The notes under the pieces: model-generated
Told to the model about the DNA's origin: nothing
The model's input: the letters and a program-made list of their open reading frames with translations, nothing else
The model's database searches: none
Translations under genes and position numbers: made by a program
Source: Aureococcus anophagefferens
Lineage: Eukaryota > Sar > Pelagophyceae > Pelagomonadales > Pelagomonadaceae
Assembly (NCBI RefSeq): GCF_000186865.1
Contig: NW_008705561.1
Span: 241,239 to 305,238 of the forward strand
Direction: 5' to 3'
Length of the DNA stretch: 64,000 nt
Shown here: positions 25,534 to 34,540 of the stretch, one piece after another
Layout: every line of letters starts with the position of its first letter
Position numbering within the stretch: the first letter of the stretch is position 1

Positions 25534-26814
25534 ATGGTGCTCAAGCTCGAGGGCCTGTGGCCGCCCGTGACGATCAACGACCCGACGAAGCTCTGGGCCG
25601 ACCACCCGTCGTTCGTCGCGCAGGAATTCTTCTTCATAATCGCCGCGACGGCCGCCTGGCTCGCCCACCGGCAGAACGACGCGCCGAGGAACCGGTTGCT
25701 GTTCTGGACCGTCGTCTTCGGCGGCAATCTCATCGAGATCCTCACCGGCCTCGAGAGCGAGATCGGCTGCTTCTGGGAGTCGCAGGCCGTGGCCATGGTG
25801 CTCGGCGGGCGCTTCCCGTTCTACTGCGTCTGGGGCATGTACGTCTTCATGGGCTACCTGCCGACGGCGCTGGCGATGGCCTGCGACCTCGACGCGCTCG
25901 GCGAAGCGGGGCTCGCGGCGTTGATCGGCGGCTTCCTGTACCAAACGTTCGGCATCCTCGGCAACAAGCACCTCTGGTGGGTCTTCCACGTCGACGAGCG
26001 CCTCTTCGACGACCGCTGGTTCGGCGACCCGGCGGCGCACCCGTTCTGGATGACGGCGACGGCTTGGTCCATCCCGCTGGCCGTGCGCGCCTTCGCGCCC
26101 GACGACCGCGTCGGCCACGGCGCGGTGCTGCTCCGGTCCTTTGCGTGCGCCGTCGTCGCCTACCTGGTCCTTATCAACGTGCCCTTTCTCGTGTTTTACT
26201 ACCCAATGTATTCAACGGCGTCCACCCAAGGTGTACCCAATTCGTGTTTACTACCCAATTCAAGGTATTTCAACGGCGTCAGCGGCTACTGGGCGCTGCA
26301 CGTTTTCCGCGGCGCGTGCGCGCTGTGCGTCTGGCGCGGCCGCCGCCGCGCGGCGCCGCCGCCCGCGAAGAAGGCGAGGCGGTCCAAGGCGCCGGCGTCG
26401 CTGGACCAGAGCGTCGTCGTCGCGGGCTTCGCGGCGGACCGCCATCGGAACGGCGCCCTGGCCCTGTCCTGGCTCGGCGTCGTTCTGGCGCTGTCGTCGT
26501 CGTGCGACCCGGCGCAAGTGCGGCGTACGGGCTTCGGCCAATTTCTCATGTGCAACTCCGGGACGGAGACGAGCTTCTGGAGCCTCTTCGTCCGCGAGGC
26601 GGGCCTCTGCCCGCGAGACGTGCGGCCCGAGGAGCACAACTTCCGCGTCTGCGACGGCGAGACGCCGCCGGCGGACGGCCGCGAGTGGTACACGCTCTGC
26701 GGCGCGGCCATGGACGAGGGCACGCACGCCTGGCTCGCCCTGCACGCGTTCCTCGCCGCGGCGACGATCCTCTACGCCGTCTCGCGCGCCAAGGACGCGG
26801 CGAAGCTGGACTAA
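25534..26814 (+). CDS. Multi-pass membrane protein of unknown function (possible 57-bp intron)
   Basis: Read continuously this is 426 residues; with the proposed intron 26208-26264 removed it is 407. About eight hydrophobic segments are present, and conserved-looking polar turns such as LWADHPSFVAQEF, GGNLIEILTGLESEIGCFWE and LGNKHLWWVFHVDERLFDDRW suggest a real conserved family that I cannot name. The local repeat PMYSTASTQGVPNSCLLPNS is out of character and disappears if the 57-bp segment is spliced, giving YYPMYFNGVSGYWALHVF. The ATG at 25534 (MVLKLEGLWPPVTIND) is the first in frame. The stop codon lies inside a small tandem repeat shared with the convergent gene. Confidence 0.7.
   Translation: MVLKLEGLWPPVTINDPTKLWADHPSFVAQEFFFIIAATAAWLAHRQNDAPRNRLLFWTVVFGGNLIEILTGLESEIGCFWESQAVAMVLGGRFPFYCVWGMYVFMGYLPTALAMACDLDALGEAGLAALIGGFLYQTFGILGNKHLWWVFHVDERLFDDRWFGDPAAHPFWMTATAWSIPLAVRAFAPDDRVGHGAVLLRSFACAVVAYLVLINVPFLVFYYPMYSTASTQGVPNSCLLPNSRYFNGVSGYWALHVFRGACALCVWRGRRRAAPPPAKKARRSKAPASLDQSVVVAGFAADRHRNGALALSWLGVVLALSSSCDPAQVRRTGFGQFLMCNSGTETSFWSLFVREAGLCPRDVRPEEHNFRVCDGETPPADGREWYTLCGAAMDEGTHAWLALHAFLAAATILYAVSRAKDAAKLD
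26208..26264 (+). other. Candidate intron created by tandem duplication
   Basis: A 57-bp segment, GTATTCAACG to CCAATTCAAG, lies between two imperfect copies of a roughly 35-bp sequence (TCGTGTTTTACTACCCAATG... and TTCGTGTTTACTACCCAATT...). GT and AG borders fall at matching places in the two copies. Removal keeps the frame and restores one clean membrane-helix sequence. Confidence 0.5.
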
Positions 26815-26865
26815 GTTACGGCGGCGAAGCTGGCCTAATTTACGGCGGCGAGGAGTAAGTTACGG
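26798..26865. repeat. Tandem repeat carrying stop codons for both convergent genes
   Basis: Three units (24, 24 and 20 bp) share CGGCGA...TAA(G/T)TTACGG: 26798-26821, 26822-26845 and 26846-26865. The + strand gene stops at the TAA in unit 1 (26812-26814), and the minus-strand JmjC gene stops at the TTA in unit 3 (26860-26862). The string TAAGTTA reads TAA on both strands. Confidence 0.75.
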
Positions 26866-29676
26866 CGGCGGCCGGCGCGGCGCGTGGAAGGGCCGCACGT
26901 AGAGGACGGGGTCCGACGCGTCGATGGACTGGGGCTCGATGAAGGCCTTCGTCGCGTCGTCCAAGCGGCAGACCGCGGCCTTGGCCTGGGTCGCCAGATA
27001 GTTGAGGAAGCCCGCGAGCTCGGTCCCGCCGCCGACGACGGGCAGCGCCACGGGCTCGAGCGCCGCGAGCGCGTCCAGGTTCTTCTCGTAGGCCGTCACG
27101 ACGACCTCCGGGAAGGCCGACGGCGCCTCTAAATGAGCGACGACCGTCCGCGCGTTCGGGTCGCGGCTGCTGGGCACGCAGAGCGCGACGGGCGCCGCGG
27201 GGAGCTGGCCCGCGCTCCGCAGCACGGCGAGCGCCTCGTCGACGGCGGCCCGGAGCGCGGCCGCGTCGCCGAGGAGATTTTCGAGGTAGGGCGCGTTGTA
27301 GCCGTCGACGAACATGCCCGTGATCTTCGACGCGAGCGCCGGGTCCGCGACGGCGGCGACGGCGGCGTGGACGCGGTCGGGCAGCGCGTCGTAGTCCGGA
27401 CGCGAGAAGTCGACGACGACGTCCGCGGCCGTGGCGGCCTTGGCGGCGCGCAGCATGTCGTCCGTCGACGCGGGCGGCGGTGGCGGCGCCGCGGGCTTCT
27501 TCGCGAGCTTGGCCTTGAGCGCGTCGCGCCAGTCGACCTTGGCGGCGGGCGCGGGCGGCGCGGCGGGCTCGGGCGCGGCCGGCGGCGGCGCCGCCGCCGG
27601 CGCGGCGGCGACCCTCGGCCGCTTCTGGGCCCGCGGCGGCGGCGCCGCGGCGGCGGGCGGCGGCGCCGGCGGCTCGAGCTTGGCGAGGAGCGCCGCGACG
27701 GTCGGCACGCGCGCCATTTCGCAGGCCAACGCGGCCGCCTGCGCGGACGCGGCGCGCTGGGGCCCGTCGAGGCGCCGGTCGAGGGGCGGCGGCGCCCAGT
27801 CGGCGCCCCGCGGCGCGCCGTCGTGCTGCGCCGCCCAGCAGGCCAGCGTCGCGCGGAGCGCCGCGCCGTCGAGCGCGGCGAGGCGCGCCGGGTCGGACGC
27901 GCAGCGCGCGGCGTCGAGCCACTTGGCCGCGTCGAAGGCCTCGAGCGCCGCGTCGACGAGCGACAGGGCCTGGGCGCGGTCCCGCGCCTTCTGGAAGTAG
28001 GCCTCCTCCGTCGCCTTCTTGCGGTCCTCGCAGGCCTGGCCGCCGCGCTCGCGCGCGTCTTCGGCCGCGAGCCGCGGATCTCGGCGCCGCGCGAGGCGGT
28101 CGACGGCCGCGCGGCGCGCCTTCTTCTTCTTCGGCGCCGCGCCGGGGATCGGCGCCGCCTTCTCCTTGATCGTGTCGCGCCGGTCCTTGGAGACGCCGTA
28201 CTTGGCCTTCAACGCGCCGAGGTTGCCGTCGTCGACCAAACCGCCGTCGCCGTCGGACGACGCGTCGCTGTCGTCGTCGTCGTACAGGCTCCGCTTCGCG
28301 CGGCCGCGCGGCGGGCCCCGCGGCGCGTCGTTGCCCGTCCACTCGTCCTCGGAGTCGTCGCCCTCGGACTCCTCGAGCGCCGCGCCGTCGTGGCCGATGA
28401 GCGCGGACCGGCGGACGTCGCGCCGCCCCCGCAGAAACCGCGCGCGCTCCTCGGCGTCGACGAGGGCGACGGCCGCCGGCGGCGTGCCCGTCACGGGCAG
28501 CGTGCGCCGTATCGGCGACGGCGGGTGGGCCCGCGCGAGCGTCGCGGCGCCGGCGACGGCGTCGAGGAGCTCTCCGGCGTCGCGCGCGCCGACGCGCGCC
28601 GCGGCCGCGTCGAGGCTCGCCCGCAGCACCGCCGCCTCCCCGTCGGTCAACCTCGTCGCCCGGTGCGTCGGCGCCGGGTCCCCCGCGCACCAGGCTTTGA
28701 GCGTCGCCGCGAGCGCTTGCCGCGCGGCCGCGACGGCGGGCGCGGCCGCGGGTCGAAGCGCCTCGCGCGCGGCGCCCGCGGCCGTCGTCTCGAGCCAGCG
28801 CGGGAAGCGGCACTCCTTGTCGACGCGGCAGGCCTTCTCCACGTCGAAGATCGCGAACTGGGTCCGCGCCGCGAGCGTGTGGAGGTAGTTGCCCCCGAAC
28901 ACTAAAGAATCCTCGGGCGTGTAGACCGCGTGGAGCCAGCCCGACGGGAGGCTCAGCGTCATGCCCGGCCCCAGGGCGAAGTAGGCCACCTGGTCCGCGC
29001 CGACGCAGTCGCCGAACCACGTCGCGCTCTGGTCCCGCGACGAGATCCACCGCGCGTACGCGGTCAAGTTCTCCTCCGTCGGCGCGGCACACCAGAACCG
29101 CTTCTCGCCGGAGACGACGTGGTACCAGACGGACGACCCGCCCATGTCGACGTGCCAGTCCGTGAAGGACCCGCCGGCGGACATGAGGCAGTACTTTTGG
29201 ACCTTGGGCCGCTCGTCCGCCGGCGTGCAGTCGATCCAGTCGAGGTCGCGGACGAAGCGCGGCGCGGCGACGGCGTCGCCGAGCCGCGTGCCGCCGATCT
29301 CGAGCGACAGCACGTTCAGCACCTTGTGCGCGCCGGCCTCCTTCCGCGCGAAGTACGACGCCCACTCGCCCAGCGTCCAGTCGCGGCCCTGCTGCTCCTG
29401 CTCCGCGACGTCGATGACGGGCACCGTCGCCTCCGGCCCGACGAGCAGCGCGACGTCGTCGACGCCGAAGTTTTCGCCGCCGGGCAGCCGCATGCCGCAC
29501 GCCGCCGCGCCGCCGCGCAGCAGCATGGGCGCCCGCAGCGCGTCGCGGTCCACGCAGTAGGCGCCGTCGACGTCGGCGCCGTCGACGGCGGCGACCTCGA
29601 GGGGCGACCGGCAGCGCTTGCCCATGAGCATGGCCTCGAAGGACTCGCGGGATTGTTCTACTAGCGACAGGTCCAT
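26860..29676 (-). CDS. JmjC histone demethylase-like protein with C-terminal MLLE-like domain
   Basis: A 938-residue protein starting MDLSLVEQSRESFEAM. Residues about 60-320 form a JmjC core of the KDM2/KDM7 type: GSFTDWHVDMGGSSVWYHVV (iron ligands H and D in HVD), GEKRFWCAAPTEENL, then LSLPSGWLHAVYTPEDSLVF with the third ligand His. The middle is acidic and Ala/Pro-rich. Near residues 760-822 a helical module reads VADPALASKITGMFVDGYNA and LLGDAAALRAAVDEALAVL, closely resembling the MLLE/PABC domain of poly(A)-binding protein (signature KITGM). A last globular segment (VALCVPSSRDPNARTVVAHL) is unassigned. JmjC enzymes demethylate lysines with 2OG and Fe(II). The MLLE partner would be a PAM2 peptide. 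Confidence 0.82.
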   Translation of the reverse strand: MDLSLVEQSRESFEAMLMGKRCRSPLEVAAVDGADVDGAYCVDRDALRAPMLLRGGAAACGMRLPGGENFGVDDVALLVGPEATVPVIDVAEQEQQGRDWTLGEWASYFARKEAGAHKVLNVLSLEIGGTRLGDAVAAPRFVRDLDWIDCTPADERPKVQKYCLMSAGGSFTDWHVDMGGSSVWYHVVSGEKRFWCAAPTEENLTAYARWISSRDQSATWFGDCVGADQVAYFALGPGMTLSLPSGWLHAVYTPEDSLVFGGNYLHTLAARTQFAIFDVEKACRVDKECRFPRWLETTAAGAAREALRPAAAPAVAAARQALAATLKAWCAGDPAPTHRATRLTDGEAAVLRASLDAAAARVGARDAGELLDAVAGAATLARAHPPSPIRRTLPVTGTPPAAVALVDAEERARFLRGRRDVRRSALIGHDGAALEESEGDDSEDEWTGNDAPRGPPRGRAKRSLYDDDDSDASSDGDGGLVDDGNLGALKAKYGVSKDRRDTIKEKAAPIPGAAPKKKKARRAAVDRLARRRDPRLAAEDARERGGQACEDRKKATEEAYFQKARDRAQALSLVDAALEAFDAAKWLDAARCASDPARLAALDGAALRATLACWAAQHDGAPRGADWAPPPLDRRLDGPQRAASAQAAALACEMARVPTVAALLAKLEPPAPPPAAAAPPPRAQKRPRVAAAPAAAPPPAAPEPAAPPAPAAKVDWRDALKAKLAKKPAAPPPPPASTDDMLRAAKAATAADVVVDFSRPDYDALPDRVHAAVAAVADPALASKITGMFVDGYNAPYLENLLGDAAALRAAVDEALAVLRSAGQLPAAPVALCVPSSRDPNARTVVAHLEAPSAFPEVVVTAYEKNLDALAALEPVALPVVGGGTELAGFLNYLATQAKAAVCRLDDATKAFIEPQSIDASDPVLYVRPFHAPRRPPP

Positions 29677-29987
29677 GGTCGTCGTTGCGGTTGTCGTCGC
29701 GTCAGCACCTCCTGGTCGACGAAGTCGCTCGAGCCGCCGACGGCGTAGACGACGCGTCGCCGCGCCGCGTGATCGCGGGTGCCGCAGCAACCAGCTCTAG
29801 CCTGAGTGGACCCAGTTCATGCCGAAGCCGAATGCCGAGCCTGCCGCCTCGGCCGGGGCTCGAGCTCCGCGCGCGTCCGCTGCCAGCCCTCCCACGGCGC
29901 CGGCGCGCCGGCCTGCCGCAACAAAGCGACACAACACCGGGGCGAGGTCGCGTTACGAGGCCGCCGCGCGCGCGGTGCGTCGAGGCT
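29677..29987. other. Spacer, promoter region of the JmjC gene
   Basis: About 310 bp. The JmjC frame stays open upstream for 38 Arg/Thr-rich codons, which look untranslated. Nothing else is recognisable. Confidence 0.4.
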
Positions 29988-30686
29988 CTAGAGCCCCTTC
30001 TTCGCGGCGACCTCGGAGTCGGCGTACTTGATGAGGTCCGTGTGGGAGTTGAGCTTCGTGATGCGCGTGTTGCGGACCTCCTCGGAGATCTGGCCGTTGA
30101 TGAGGACGGACGTCGTGTCGTTGATGCGGATGAGCTTCGGGCCGGCCTCCGCGAAGAGGATTCCCAGGACGTCGAGCGCGACGAAGGGCAGGTGCCAGGT
30201 GCCGGCGACCTTGAAGCAGGCGACGCCCGCGTCGAAGTCCGCGAGGCAGGCCGTGGACGCGACGGCCTGCGGGTGGAACGACGAGCACGCGGCGACCGCG
30301 AGCGCCGCGACCAGATTCAGCCCCGCGATCATCTTCTTCGTCCGCGGCAGCGCCGCCGTCGCCAGCACCATGCACGTCGCGCCCCAGACGGCGAGGTAGA
30401 CCGCGGCGACCATGACGAGGTTCCTAGCGAGGACGTAGGGCGCGTCGCTGCAGCCCTTCTTGCCCGACGACGTCGCGACGCCCCACGCGTCCGCGATGAT
30501 CTCGAGGCTCTCCGTGGGCTGGGCCACGTAGTAGCCGCCGACGCACAGCAGGCCCAACCCGTGGAAGAAGATGCAGGCGCTGCTCAGCGCGCGCCGCTTC
30601 TTGCCGAGCACGAAGCCGTCGACGCTCTCGATCATGGCCACCTGGGCGAACTCGATGGGGTTGTGGAAGTTGCGCGGGTCGGGCAT
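29988..30686 (-). CDS. Four-helix membrane protein of unknown function
   Basis: A 232-residue protein starting MPDPRNFHNPIEFAQVAMIE. Four hydrophobic segments are visible: around CIFFHGLGLLCVGGYYV, LVMVAAVYLAVWGATCMVLA, IAGLNLVAALAVAACSSF and LPFVALDVLGILFAEA. A Cys pair lies in the loop (CLADFDAGVACF). The C terminus (TTSVLINGQISEEVRNTRIT) is polar and looks cytosolic. The family is not recognised. Codons upstream of this ATG are Ala/Pro/Arg-rich leader. Confidence 0.65.
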   Translation of the reverse strand: MPDPRNFHNPIEFAQVAMIESVDGFVLGKKRRALSSACIFFHGLGLLCVGGYYVAQPTESLEIIADAWGVATSSGKKGCSDAPYVLARNLVMVAAVYLAVWGATCMVLATAALPRTKKMIAGLNLVAALAVAACSSFHPQAVASTACLADFDAGVACFKVAGTWHLPFVALDVLGILFAEAGPKLIRINDTTSVLINGQISEEVRNTRITKLNSHTDLIKYADSEVAAKKGL

Positions 30687-30916
30687 GCGGCGTCGACGAG
30701 ACGGCGGCGGCGGAGCGGCGCGGAGCGCTGCGGGCGGAGCGTTGTTGTGGGGCGCGGCGGTCGGAACCAGCAGCAATTGCGTCCCTCAGAGCGTCGCGTC
30801 CACAGGGTTCAACGAGACGGATCGGCGCACTAATGCCGTGCGCCGCCCCGCTCGGGACCGAGATCCCGCGAGTACGAACTTGAGTACGAATCGAGAACGA
30901 ATAAGACACCCCGGGG
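30687..30916. other. Spacer between two minus-strand genes
   Basis: About 230 bp with short imperfect repeats (GAGTACGAACTTGAGTACGAAT near 30870-30892). No gene is seen. Confidence 0.4.
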
Positions 30917-32920
30917 CTAGCGCCGCGCCTGGGTCTTCTTCTTGCCCGGCGGTCGTTTGTTCTTCTTGCCCGGGCCCTTCTTCTGGACGACGCGGCCGCC
31001 CGTGAACTTGGCCGTCGCGGCCTTGAGCTTCTCGAAGGGGAGGAGCGGGTCCCGGAGGTCCACGAGCACCCCCCTCGGCGCGGACACGGCGATGCGGCAG
31101 TCGCCGCTGCCCGTGACCGTGAACCAGCCGAGCCCCGCGAGCGTCACGTCCGCCGCCGCGCGCTCGAAGCCCGCGCCGCGAATCGTGAACTCGTGGCGCT
31201 CGAGGTCGCCGAGCTCGTCGAGGCGGCTCGCGTCGAAGGGCGGCGACAGCAGCCCGCCCGCGTGCTGCTCGAGGTACGCGCGGTCCGCGCGCTTCGGGTC
31301 CGTCGGGTGCAGCGTGAGGCCCGGCGCCGTGAAGAACGTGAAGAAGAACGCGCCGCGCTCCGACTCCAAAAGCTCGACGCGCGCCAAAGCCCCGAGGAGC
31401 ACGGCCTTGCCCGGGTTCACGCGCAGCGCGACGGGCTTGAGCTTCTCCGAGCTCGGCAGTACTGCTTTCAACTCGTCCTCCGTGAGCTTCGCGCCGAGCG
31501 CGTGGGGCGACAGCAGACCCGGCGTGTCGTAGACGTCGGGCCCGGCGTCGCGGAGCGCGACCTTCACGACGCCGAGCGTCGTCCCCGGCGTCGGCGACGC
31601 GGTCACGCCCCACGCCTTGGCGCCCTTGAACTTCTGGCCGCCCTTGCCGAAGCCGCCGTTGAAGGCGCCGACGGCGCGGTTGATGAAGGACGACTTGCCG
31701 CAGTTCGCGGCTCCGCAGACGTAGACGTCGCCGCCGCGCCGCGCGGCCTCGTCGCGCGCGTCCTCGAGCAAGCCGCCGACGCCGCTGCCCGTGCGGCAGC
31801 TCACGAGCCGCACGTCGTCGCCGCGGAGGTTGTCCCTCAGGAAGGGCACGGTCGCCCGCGCCTTGTCGAAGACCCAGTCGCGCACGCGCGCGCGCGAGCA
31901 GTCCTCGGGCAACAGGTCGAACTTGTTCGCCGCGAGGAGCACGCGGCGCCGCGGGCCCACGAGGCTGCCCATGCTGCTCCAGCACCGCAGCGACCCCTCG
32001 ACGTCGAAGAGGTCCACGAAGAGGATGACGACGCCCCGGGCCGTCCGCACCTCGCGCCGCAGCAGCTCCTCGAAGGCCTCGGGCGTGAGCGCGTCGTCGT
32101 CCGCGCCAGCGCCCGCGCGGAGCGCCGCGGCCTCCTTGGCCTTGCCGCTCGCGTGCCGCAGGCCGTGGCACCGCGAGCAGATCACGTCCTTGTTCCGCGC
32201 GACCTTGGCCTCCTTCTTCGCCAGCCGCCGCGCCGCGGCGAGCGCCTCCTCGTCGTCGTCGTCGTCGTCCCAGTCGTCGTCGAGCGCGAGCGCGTCGAGC
32301 TCCTCGAGCGACAGGTCGTCGAGGTCGTCGTCGTCGTCGTCGTCGTCTTCCGGAGCGACGGCGCCCCCGTCGCGCTCGAGGCGCGCCGCCGAGAGCAGCG
32401 CCTCGACCTCCTGCTCGGGGCTGTCGTCGTCGTCGGCGGCGGCCGCCGCGACGTCGAGCCGCTCGTAGACGCTCCGCGGCACGTAGCCGCTCCGGGTCTC
32501 GTCGTCGCACTGGAACGTCGCGCCGCAGCCGGGGCAGCAGCCCGCCCCGACCTCGATGGCGAAGAACGGCGCGCGGTCCCCGCCGTCGTCGTCGTCGTAC
32601 TCGAAGCGAGGCGCGCCCGCGAGCGCGTTCCCGCCCGCGAAGTTGCCCGACGCCGCGTTCGCCGCGGCGGCGGCGAGGCGCGCCTCCATGTCGTCGACGG
32701 CGCCCTCGTCGTCGTCGTACTTGCCGTCGAAGTAGTGGTCGCCGACGTCGATGACGCGCAGGCCGTCGCCGTCGCTGCCGTCGTTGATGAGGCGGCCCTC
32801 GAGGGCGTCGTCCTCGGCGAAGAGCCGCGTCTGCTGCCGCCAGGGCGCGACGCGCCGCGCCACGAGGCCGAAGCCGCGGCAGCGGCGTGCGGCGCCGAGG
32901 AACATCAGCAAGCCCAACAT
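30917..32920 (-). CDS. NOA1/YqeH-type circularly permuted GTPase
   Basis: A 667-residue GTPase with motifs in permuted order: G4 NKFDLL, G5 SCRTGSG, G1 GAANCGKSSFIN, G2 within TPGTT, G3 DTPG. It also has the N-terminal zinc knuckles of the family (GCCPGCGATF and ICSRCHGLRH). YqeH and its plant and mitochondrial relatives (BPG2, RIF1, NOA1) assist small-subunit ribosome assembly in plastids or mitochondria. The N terminus (MLGLLMFLGAARRCRGFGLV) could be an organelle-targeting signal. Between the two zinc knuckles lies a long Asp-rich insertion encoded by GTC/GAC trinucleotide runs (about 32230-32420). The basic tail is KNKRPPGKKKTQARR. It is divergent from the next gene by 97 bp. Confidence 0.88.
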   Translation of the reverse strand: MLGLLMFLGAARRCRGFGLVARRVAPWRQQTRLFAEDDALEGRLINDGSDGDGLRVIDVGDHYFDGKYDDDEGAVDDMEARLAAAAANAASGNFAGGNALAGAPRFEYDDDDGGDRAPFFAIEVGAGCCPGCGATFQCDDETRSGYVPRSVYERLDVAAAAADDDDSPEQEVEALLSAARLERDGGAVAPEDDDDDDDDLDDLSLEELDALALDDDWDDDDDDEEALAAARRLAKKEAKVARNKDVICSRCHGLRHASGKAKEAAALRAGAGADDDALTPEAFEELLRREVRTARGVVILFVDLFDVEGSLRCWSSMGSLVGPRRRVLLAANKFDLLPEDCSRARVRDWVFDKARATVPFLRDNLRGDDVRLVSCRTGSGVGGLLEDARDEAARRGGDVYVCGAANCGKSSFINRAVGAFNGGFGKGGQKFKGAKAWGVTASPTPGTTLGVVKVALRDAGPDVYDTPGLLSPHALGAKLTEDELKAVLPSSEKLKPVALRVNPGKAVLLGALARVELLESERGAFFFTFFTAPGLTLHPTDPKRADRAYLEQHAGGLLSPPFDASRLDELGDLERHEFTIRGAGFERAAADVTLAGLGWFTVTGSGDCRIAVSAPRGVLVDLRDPLLPFEKLKAATAKFTGGRVVQKKGPGKKNKRPPGKKKTQARR

Positions 32921-33017
32921 CGCTTGCCTCCGGAAGAGGCAACGTTAGCTTCAACCGCTCAAGCCTGCTGCGTCGATGGCCGCGCCCTAGCTGCGCCCGG
33001 GCAGCCTTGGGAAGGCG

Positions 33018-34507
33018 ATGGACGAGCAGCCCGAGCCGCCCGCGGAGCCGCGAAACAAGGCCCCGCTCTGCCTGCTCCGCCTCCTGTTCCTGCTCGCGTC
33101 GCTGTCGACGTCGTCCTGGGGCCGCTTCGGGCAGGTGTTTTACCACGACCAGGGCCTGAGCACGGTGCAGATCGGCGCGATCGAGGGCCTGATGCCCCTG
33201 GTCGGCGTCGCCGCGTCGACGTGCTGGGCCGGCGTCGCGGACGTCTACGGCGCGCCGAAGCGCGTCTACCTGGCGACGACGACGCTCGGCACGGGCGCGC
33301 TGCTCCTGCTCGCGTGGAAGCGGCTCGTGCGCCGCGACTTCGCCCGCATCTTCGCGGTGTCGCTCTTCATGAAGCTCTTCTCGTCGGGGGGCATCCTCGA
33401 CGCCTACGCGCTCGACCGCGTCGGCGGCCGCGCCGCGAGCGCCTACGGGCGGCTCCGGCTCTGGGGGTCCCTGGGCTGGGGCGGCGGCGCGCTGCTCATG
33501 GGCTACGTGAACACGAACTGCGGCTTCGGGCCGAATTTCGCCGTCTACGGCGCCTGCAACCTCGCGCTCGTCGTCGCGCTCGCGGCGGCGGTGCCGAACG
33601 ACGCGCGGCGCGCCGCGGCCGCGAAGCCGTCGGGCGCGGCGCTCTGGAGGGTCGTCACGTCCGCACCCCTCATTTTCTTCCTCCTGGAGATCTTCGTCTT
33701 CGGCATGGCCATCGGCGTCGTCGAGCGCCTCCTCTTCCTCTACGTCATCGACGACCTCGGAGGAGACACGACGCTCTGCGGCCTCGTCGTCTTCGTGTCG
33801 TCCATGTGCAACATTCCCGTCTTCCAGAACGCGGGCTACCTGCTCGAGAGGCTCGGCCACGACCGACTGATGATGGTGTCCCAGCTGTGCTACTGCACGC
33901 GCGTCGCCGGCTACACGTTCCTCCGCGAGGACACGCGGTACTGGATCCTCGCGCTCGAGACGCTCCACGGGTTCTGCTTCGCGACGCTCTGGGTCGCGGC
34001 CGTGGAGCGCGCGCGGCTCCTGGCCCCGGACGGCTGGGGCGCGTCCCTGCAGACGGCGCTGCAGACGACGTACTACTCGCTCGGGCCCGGCTGCGGCGCG
34101 CTCCTCGGCGGCTACGTGTGGCGCGAACTCGGCGTCCCCTCTTTTGTCCAAAGCGCGAGAGCCGATGAAGAACATCCATTAACTCTCTTTCATACCATCA
34201 AGCATGGTGATCAACTTCATTAAACAGTCGTCGGAGGCGTTCTTTCGCGCGCCGAGGCATCCCTTGCGAGCGCGAACGTCCCGACGCGCTCCTTCGCAGG
34301 CACGTGAAAGGCGCGCGCTTCATGTACCGCGCGTTCGCCGCGGCCGTCGCGGGGCTCGTCGCCGTTCGGCTCCTCGAGCTCGCCGCGCGGCGCTGCCGTC
34401 GTCGCCGCGAGCCCGCGGCGCCCTCGGTGGGCTACATCCCCCTCAACGACGAGGACGACCTGCTCCCGCGGGGCGCGGTCGTGGATCCGCCCCCGCCGCG
34501 CGGCTAA
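33018..34507 (+). CDS. MFSD6/MFS_1-like transporter, last exon after a GC-AG intron
   Basis: A 12-helix major-facilitator protein. Exons 33018-34120 and 34300-34507 give 436 residues. The first exon alone ends after helix 11. The distal frame supplies KGARFMYRAFAAAVAGLVAV (helix 12) and an acidic tail GYIPLNDEDDLLPRG. The intron (179 bp) is inferred to start GCGCGAACTC and end TTCGCAG, and the phase fits. Family features include GRFGQVFYHDQGLSTVQIGA in helix 1-2 and RLRLWGSLGWGGGALLMGYV in the middle. Substrate unknown. Read without splicing, the protein would end in the unrelated tail SARADEEHPLTLFHTIKHGD. Confidence 0.78.
34121..34299 (+). other. GC-AG intron in the MFSD6-like gene (179 bp)
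   Basis: It begins GCGCGAACTC and ends TCCTTCGCAG. It is AT-richer than the exons (for example CATTAACTCTCTTTCATACC) and contains several stops. GCGCGAAC recurs at about 34271, near the 3' end. An alternative GT donor two bases upstream (GTGGCGCGAA) is also in phase and would remove one residue. Confidence 0.65.
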
Positions 34508-34540
34508 CGCCGATTTTGACATCTGAAGCCCCCCGCCGCG

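Noticed and set aside
27133..28905. Long + strand frame opposite the JmjC gene
   Set aside because: The same shadow effect; the JmjC motifs lie on the minus strand.
30786..34175. Long minus-strand frame across NOA1 and the MFSD6-like gene
   Set aside because: It crosses two well-supported genes in other frames and shows no domain.
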